From: Xanthomonas euvesicatoria pv. euvesicatoria | GTDB taxonomy: Bacteria; Pseudomonadota; Gammaproteobacteria; Xanthomonadales; Xanthomonadaceae | Direction of reading: 5' to 3' | Assembly (NCBI RefSeq): GCF_020880415.1 | Contig: NZ_JAJIUJ010000103.1 | Coordinates: forward strand, 124,001-188,000 | DNA length: 64,000 nucleotides | Shown: positions 59,373 through 64,000 of the stretch, in pieces | Layout of the letters: the number at the start of each line of letters is the position of its first letter | Numbering within the stretch: the first letter of the stretch is position 1 | Translations under genes and position numbers: made by a program | The notes under the pieces: model-generated | Databases searched by the model: none | Seen by the model: the letters and a program-made list of their open reading frames with translations, nothing else | What the model was told of the DNA's origin: nothing

Positions 59373-60412
59373 GTCAGCCGCCCTTCCAGCTCACGCTGCT
59401 GGTAGCGGTGGAAGATCACGATCGGCAGCAACAGCAGCAACAGCATCACCGTGGCCACGGCCGCTGCCACCGGCCAGTCGCGGTTATTGAAGAACTCGCC
59501 CCACAGCACGCGCCCGATCATCAGGGTGTTCGGCCCGCCGAGCATTTCCGGGATGACGAACTCGCCCACCGCCGGAATCATCACCAGCATGCAGCCGGCC
59601 ACGATGCCGTTGCGCGATAGGGGCAAGGTGATGCGCGCGAACGCCTGCCATGGCCGCGCGCCCAGGTCGTAGGCCGCTTCGAGCAGGCGCTGATCGTGCT
59701 TGACCAGGTTGGCGTACAGCGGCAACACCATGAACGGCAGATAGCAGTACACGATGCCGATATAGGCGGCGATCGGCGTGTACAACAACTGCAACGGCTG
59801 CTTGATCACACCCAGCGCCAACAGCACCTGATTGAGCACGCCATTGCCATCGAGAATGCCGATCCACGCGTATACGCGGATCAAAAACGAGGTCCACGAC
59901 GGCAGCACCACCAGCATCATCGCCACGTTGCGTGTGGCCAGCGGCAGGCGCGCGATCACATACGCCATCGGATAACCGATCAACAACGCAAGCGCCGTGG
60001 AAATGGCCGCGATCTTGATCGAACTCAGGTACGCAGCCACGTACTGGCTGTCGCGCAGCAAGGCCAGATAGTTGCCCAGATGCAGTTTGAGGCTCACCGC
60101 ACCGTCGGCAGCAACCGCCAATAGCGGCGTATACGGCGGCATCGCGGTGGCGCGCTCGGCGAAGGAAATCTTCAGCACGATCAAAAACGGAATCGCGAAG
60201 AACACCAGCAGCCATAGATACGGTGCGGCGATCACGCCCCAGCGCGCGCCCGGCAAGCCACGGCTAAGAGTGGCTAGCAGAACGTAGCGAGCAGCCGCCA
60301 GGGGGGCGCGGACGGCGCGCAGGAACCGCAGTGTACGAGTGGTACATGAGGATTCCGAGCACCGGCCGCGCCCCCCTGGCGGCTGCGCAGTAGTTTTGCT
60401 GGCCGCTCTCAT
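59369..60412 (-). CDS. potH: Polyamine ABC transporter permease (PotH type) with repeat-encoded N-terminus
   Basis: 347 residues if the ATG at 60412 is used; this ATG overlaps the potA stop as ATGA, the usual coupling. The family-like sequence begins only at about residue 56 (VIAAPYLWLLVFFAIPFLIVLKISFAE, cf. E. coli PotH IAIPYIW). Residues 2-50 are encoded by repeat copy F (RAASKTTAQPPGG, then TLRFLRAV and VLLATLSR), inserted without breaking the frame. The permease body has six segments, the EAA loop LEAAYDLGARPWQAFARITLPLS, and ends QRELEGRLT. Possible alternative starts are a TTG or GTG just after the repeat. The repeat extension would place an Arg-rich, partly hydrophobic segment before TM1. 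Confidence 0.88.
   Translation of the reverse strand: MRAASKTTAQPPGGRGRCSESSCTTRTLRFLRAVRAPLAAARYVLLATLSRGLPGARWGVIAAPYLWLLVFFAIPFLIVLKISFAERATAMPPYTPLLAVAADGAVSLKLHLGNYLALLRDSQYVAAYLSSIKIAAISTALALLIGYPMAYVIARLPLATRNVAMMLVVLPSWTSFLIRVYAWIGILDGNGVLNQVLLALGVIKQPLQLLYTPIAAYIGIVYCYLPFMVLPLYANLVKHDQRLLEAAYDLGARPWQAFARITLPLSRNGIVAGCMLVMIPAVGEFVIPEMLGGPNTLMIGRVLWGEFFNNRDWPVAAAVATVMLLLLLLPIVIFHRYQQRELEGRLT
60263..60409 (-). repeat. Palindromic repeat, copy F (full, 147 bp), within potA-potH junction
   Basis: The central arms 60291-60311 and 60366-60386 are perfect 21-bp inverted repeats; outer arms AGAGCGGCCAGCAAAAC (minus strand, from 60409) and AGAGTGGCTAGCAGAAC (plus strand, from 60268) pair with a few mismatches. 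Starts on the last base of the potA stop/second codon of potH. 147 bp is exactly 49 codons, with no stop in the potH frame. Confidence 0.9.
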
Positions 60413-61543
60413 GCGGTGAGCACCACGCCGTCGTCTTCGCCCCACCCGACCCACACGGTGTCGCCCCAGGTCAGCGCTTCGCTGGCCCAGCGCTGGCGAT
60501 TGGCGAAATTGGCCATCAGCTTGACCCCGCTGGGCAGGCGCACGTGGTAGACCGAGTGGCTGCCGAAATAGGCGATGTCTTCGATCACGCCCTGGGCCTT
60601 GTTGCAGGCCTGGGCCGGCTCGTCCTTGCCGATGGCGAGCTTTTCCGGGCGCAGCGCGAACGCCACTGCCTGCCCTTCGAAGCCGGTGATGCCGTGGCCG
60701 ATGCGGATGCAGGCATCGAACGCCGGCGTTTTCAAGGTGACGTACTCGGGCGCGTCGTCGGCGATGAGCGCATCGATCAGATTGACCGAGCCGATGAACT
60801 CGGCCGCAAACCGGTTGGCCGGCTGCTCGTAGATTTCATCGGGCGTGCCCACCTGCTGGATCCAGCCCTGGTCCATCAGCGCGATCCGGGTGGCCATGGT
60901 CATGGCCTCTTCCTGATCGTGGGTGACCATGACGCAGGTCACGCCGGAGGTTTCGATGATGTTGACCAGTTCCAGCTGCATCTGCGAGCGCAGTTTTTTA
61001 TCCAGCGCACCCATCGGTTCGTCCAGCAACAGCAGCTTGGGGCGCTTGGCCAGCGAGCGCGCCAGGGCCACGCGTTGCTGCTGCCCGCCGGAGAGCTGGT
61101 GCGGCTTGCGCTTGGCCAGCGCGCCAAGCTGCACCAGTTCGAGCATCTCGCCGACGCGGCTGGCGATCGCAGCCTTGGGCAAGCCTTCCTGCTTCAACCC
61201 GAAGGCGATGTTCTGCTCCACACTCATATGCGGAAACAGCGCGTACGACTGGAACATCATGTTGATCGGGCGCTCGTACGGCGGCAGTGCGTCGATCGGT
61301 TGACCATCCAGGACAATGCGCCCCCTTGGTCGGCCGCTCGAACCCGGCAAGGCAGCGCAGCAGCGTGGATTTGCCGCTACCGGAACCACCGAGCAACGCG
61401 AAGATCTCGCCCTTGCGAATCTGCAGGCTGACGTCGTCGACCGCAACGAAGCCGTCGAACTCCTTGCGGACCGCGTCGATGCTCAGGTAGCCGCCGTCGC
61501 CAGCGGTGAGGTGGGGCTGCGGGGTGGCCTCGGGGGATGCCAT
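60409..61543 (-). pseudogene. potA: Polyamine ABC transporter ATPase (PotG/PotA type), frameshifted
   Basis: The N-terminal part (from [18 protein letters not shown], 61543) with Walker [26 protein letters not shown] lies in one frame; the rest ([40 protein letters not shown], signature [17 protein letters not shown], Walker [20 protein letters not shown] domain) lies in the next frame. The break is at the C5 run 61321-61325 (G5 on the coding strand): with one G fewer, the product reads ERPTKGRIVLDG, matching the family without gap. So there is a one-base insertion, by mutation or by sequencing error. If real, the importer lacks its ATPase. potF is not adjacent. Confidence 0.85.
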
Positions 61544-61656
61544 TGAACCTCTCGATTGCGCATTGCATGCGCCACAACGGCCAATGCCGACCATGATGGC
61601 AAAACCCGGACGCGGCCGCGCATGGGCTGCCGCGTCACAGATTGCCCTGGCTGCTC

Positions 61657-63147
61657 TCAGTGCGCGTCCTGCGCCGGTGCGCTCCAGCCCAGCCCCAGAC
61701 TCTTCTGCAGGGCCACGTAATTCACCAGCAACTGCACCTGCGCCTGTGCGGCAGCGTCCTGCGCCGACAACTGCTGGCGCTGCACATCCAGCAGATCGAT
61801 CGATGAGGTGGCACCGGCATCGCGACGCTGCTGCATCAGCCCGGCCGAGCGCGTGGCCGAGGCTTCGGCCTGGCGTGCGACCATCAGCTGCTTGCGTGCC
61901 GAACCGAAGCGCGCCAACGCCGAATTGGCATCCTGCAAGGCAGCCAGCACGCTCCCTTCGTACGCTGCCGTACGCCCGGCATTACCGGCACGTGCCTGCT
62001 CCACCTGCGCGCGGGTCTTGCCGAAATCGAAGATCGACCAGCGCAGCATCGGCACCGCCAATGTGGTCAGCGCGTCGGAATTGAAATCGCTTGGCGAGCC
62101 GGCGACCCAGCTCAGCCCGCCCAGCAGACTCACCTGCGGGAAGTAGCCGTTCAACGCCTCGCCGATCTGCGCGCTGGAGGCGGCCAGCTCGCGCTCGGCC
62201 TTGCGCACGTCCGGGCGCCGGCGGATCAACGCACCGGCATCGTCCACGCGCACCTGTGTCGGCAGCATCGGCAAGGGCTGCGGCGTGCCGAGCTGGGCAT
62301 CCAGCGCGCCGGGCTCGCGCCCGACCATCAGGGCCAGCTGGTCCTGCGCTTCCTGCGCCTGCATTTCCAGCGGCAGGCGTTGCGCCTCCTGCTGCTGCAC
62401 CTGGGTGGCGATCTGCTCGACCTGCAGGTCCGAGGCGGCGCCCTGCCCGCGACGTTGCTGCACCAGCTGCAGCGACTGGCGGATCTTGTCCAGGTTGGTA
62501 TCGGCAATGGCCAGGCGCGCCTGCAAGCCGCGGTAATTGAGATAGACCTGCCCGACTTCGGCGGCCAGCTGCACCTGCGCATCGGCCAGCTCGGCTTCGG
62601 AGGCCTGTGCCTGCGCCAGCGCGCCTTCGGCGGCGCGACGGCGGCGGCCGAAGAAATCCAGCTCCCAGCTCGCATCGAAGCCGGCGCTGTAGATCTGCGT
62701 CTCTTCCAGGTTCAGCGCCTGGTTGCCGGCCGCCGGCGGCTGGCCGGGTTGACCCTGTTGCAGCCCGCCGAGCGTGTCGACAATGGTCTGCGGCGGTTCG
62801 GCGTAGGCATACAGTGCGCTGGCGTTGAGCTTGGGCAGGCGCTCGGCGCGGCGTTGCTGGGCCAGCGCGCGGTTGGCACGCAGCCGCGCCTGTGCCGCGC
62901 GCAGGTTGGGGCTGTCGGCCAAGGCCTGGGTGACCAACTGGGTCAGGAGCGGGTCGTGCAATTCCTCCCACCAATGGTTCAGCGGTGCGGCGGCGACCAC
63001 GTCTGCGCCGCTGGCACGATGCAGGGCGGGTGCCTGCATCGCCGCGTCGGCAACCGCTGGCGGCTTGGTGTAGTTGGGGCCGAGCATGCAGCCGCCAAGC
63101 AGCAGCGTGCCCAACGCCGCAGCCAGCGGCATGCGGATCAGGCGCAT
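61657..63147 (-). CDS. NodT-family outer-membrane efflux lipoprotein
   Basis: 496 residues from [26 protein letters not shown] (lipobox LGGC, acylated TolC-like protein). Two OEP repeats (about 75-260 and 285-480) with long Ala/Gln-rich helices. The NodT/OprM start pattern MLGPNYTKP is typical. It follows the EmrB-type gene by 4 bp, so the two (with presumably an EmrA adaptor beyond the window) form a tripartite drug exporter. Confidence 0.93.
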   Translation of the reverse strand: MRLIRMPLAAALGTLLLGGCMLGPNYTKPPAVADAAMQAPALHRASGADVVAAAPLNHWWEELHDPLLTQLVTQALADSPNLRAAQARLRANRALAQQRRAERLPKLNASALYAYAEPPQTIVDTLGGLQQGQPGQPPAAGNQALNLEETQIYSAGFDASWELDFFGRRRRAAEGALAQAQASEAELADAQVQLAAEVGQVYLNYRGLQARLAIADTNLDKIRQSLQLVQQRRGQGAASDLQVEQIATQVQQQEAQRLPLEMQAQEAQDQLALMVGREPGALDAQLGTPQPLPMLPTQVRVDDAGALIRRRPDVRKAERELAASSAQIGEALNGYFPQVSLLGGLSWVAGSPSDFNSDALTTLAVPMLRWSIFDFGKTRAQVEQARAGNAGRTAAYEGSVLAALQDANSALARFGSARKQLMVARQAEASATRSAGLMQQRRDAGATSSIDLLDVQRQQLSAQDAAAQAQVQLLVNYVALQKSLGLGWSAPAQDAH

Positions 63148-63151
63148 GGAA

Positions 63152-64000
63152 TCAGTGCATTGCAAGGTGCGCCCCCTTGGGTAACGGCTTGAGCAAAAAG
63201 GCCAGCGGAATCGTGCAGACCACGATCACGCCAAAGATCCAGAACAGGTCGCTATAGGTCATCACCAGGGCCTGCTGCTGTACGACGCGGGCGAACTGGG
63301 CGATCGAGCGGGCTGCCGCCTCGCCGCCGGCGCTGCCCTGCATCTGTGCGGTCAGGCCGGCCAGCGCCTCCTGTGCACGGCTGGCGTTGGCGGTGATCGA
63401 GCTGCCGATGGTTTCGGTGTGGAAGGTCATGCGGCGCTCCTGAAAGGTGGAGATCAGCGCCAGCCCGACCGAGCCGCCCAGGTTGCGGCCGGCATTGAAC
63501 AGGCCCGAGGCATCGCCCGCCAGTTCCGGCGGCACCGACGAAATCGCCGCCTGGTTGAGCGACATCATCGCCAACGCCAGGCCGCAGCCCTGCAGCAGCT
63601 GCCCGGCGACAAAATGCGTGCCCACGGTGTCGGCAGTCAGCGACAGATTGACGAAGCAGGCAGCGGCAAAGCAGATCAGCCCGGCAATGACCAGGATGCG
63701 CACATCCACCGTTTCCAGCAGCTTGGGCATCATCGGCATCAGCAGCACGGTCGGCAGGCCGGACAGCAGCAGCACGTACCCGGCCTGCTCGGTGTTGTAG
63801 CCGGAGATCACCGCCAGGAACTGCGGAATCATGTACATGACGCCGAACAGGATCATGCCCACCGCCATGACCATGATGAACACCGCGCCGAAGCTGCGCT
63901 GCAGCAGCAGCGACAGCCGGATCACCGGAGGGCGCCGCCGGAACTGGCTGATCACCAGGGCGATGAAGCCGCTCAACGCAAGCAGGCTCAGGGTATTGAT
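63152..64000 (-). CDS. DHA2-family MFS transporter (EmrB/QacA type), N-terminus outside window
   Basis: The open frame continues past base 64000; about 282 C-terminal residues are present, with roughly seven hydrophobic segments. FNAGRNLGGSVGLALISTF matches the EmrB-type motif (R-N-x-G-G-S-x-G). Segment MMFLIMAVG-like MILFGVMYMIPQFLAVISGYNTEQAGYVLL and the end PLAFLLKPLPKGA are usual for this group. Exports drugs with the NodT-like protein downstream. Confidence 0.93.
   Translation of the reverse strand: MNTLSLLALSGFIALVISQFRRRPPVIRLSLLLQRSFGAVFIMVMAVGMILFGVMYMIPQFLAVISGYNTEQAGYVLLLSGLPTVLLMPMMPKLLETVDVRILVIAGLICFAAACFVNLSLTADTVGTHFVAGQLLQGCGLALAMMSLNQAAISSVPPELAGDASGLFNAGRNLGGSVGLALISTFQERRMTFHTETIGSSITANASRAQEALAGLTAQMQGSAGGEAAARSIAQFARVVQQQALVMTYSDLFWIFGVIVVCTIPLAFLLKPLPKGAHLAMH

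Overview
The window is chromosomal DNA from a high-GC gammaproteobacterium. It is almost certainly a Xanthomonas (X. campestris / axonopodis / oryzae group). The basis is the FimX-type REC-PAS-GGDEF-EAL protein, an Xrv-like H-NS protein, a GumN-family protein, the petABC-sspAB order, and the product sequences and codon use overall. No rRNA, CRISPR array or complete insertion sequence was seen. There is one tRNA gene with an integrated element, and a family of roughly 147-bp palindromic repeats.

Layout. 1-6.6 kb: the end of a HI0933/YhiN flavoprotein, FimX, HtpX, GluQRS, and the polyhydroxybutyrate genes phaB and phaR. 6.7-17 kb: a DNA-repair, tRNA and envelope cluster read leftward (nnr-tsaE-amiC-mutL, then a DUF1684 lipoprotein and a GumN-family protein). 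queG diverges from nnr only 24 bp away and is followed by xseA. This is close to the E. coli yjeS/yjeF-yjeE-amiB-mutL arrangement. 17-25.9 kb: an AcvB/VirJ-like protein, a SUMF1-domain lipoprotein, RNase D, a three-domain LigD, DUF3606 and an H-NS protein. 25.98-30.7 kb: tRNA-Ala(CGC) followed by a small integrase/AlpA element of lower GC, carrying an orphan lipoprotein, a YecR-like lipoprotein, an XRE regulator and a ParB-like gene interrupted by an in-frame TGA. 31-35 kb: a GAF-GGDEF protein, CheW and a chemoreceptor with a sigma-28-type promoter. 35-40 kb: 3-methyladenine glycosylase and the large helicase Lhr, overlapping tail to tail. 40-45.6 kb: small proteins, SspB/SspA and the cytochrome bc1 operon. 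46-49 kb: a lytic transglycosylase and a WYL regulator divergent from a glutathione transferase, with a near-perfect operator between them. 49-56.8 kb: miaB-phoH-X-ybeY-Y-corC, then a DUF4105 (Lnb-type) membrane protein where E. coli has lnt, then corA. A cluster of DnaA-box-like 9-mers lies between miaB and phoH. 57-64 kb: an aldehyde dehydrogenase, a polyamine ABC importer whose ATPase gene is frameshifted, and the end of an EmrB / NodT-type efflux operon.

The most unusual feature is the repeat family. Six copies (full, degenerate or half) were found. Four of them begin at or within a few bases of the stop codon of the neighbouring gene. Two copies are read in the same frame at the 5' end of a gene, where they supply the N-terminus: an in-frame 49-codon N-terminal extension of the PotH-like permease, and the signal-peptide region of the SUMF1 lipoprotein. 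All calls are from reading the sequence; no database search was run.
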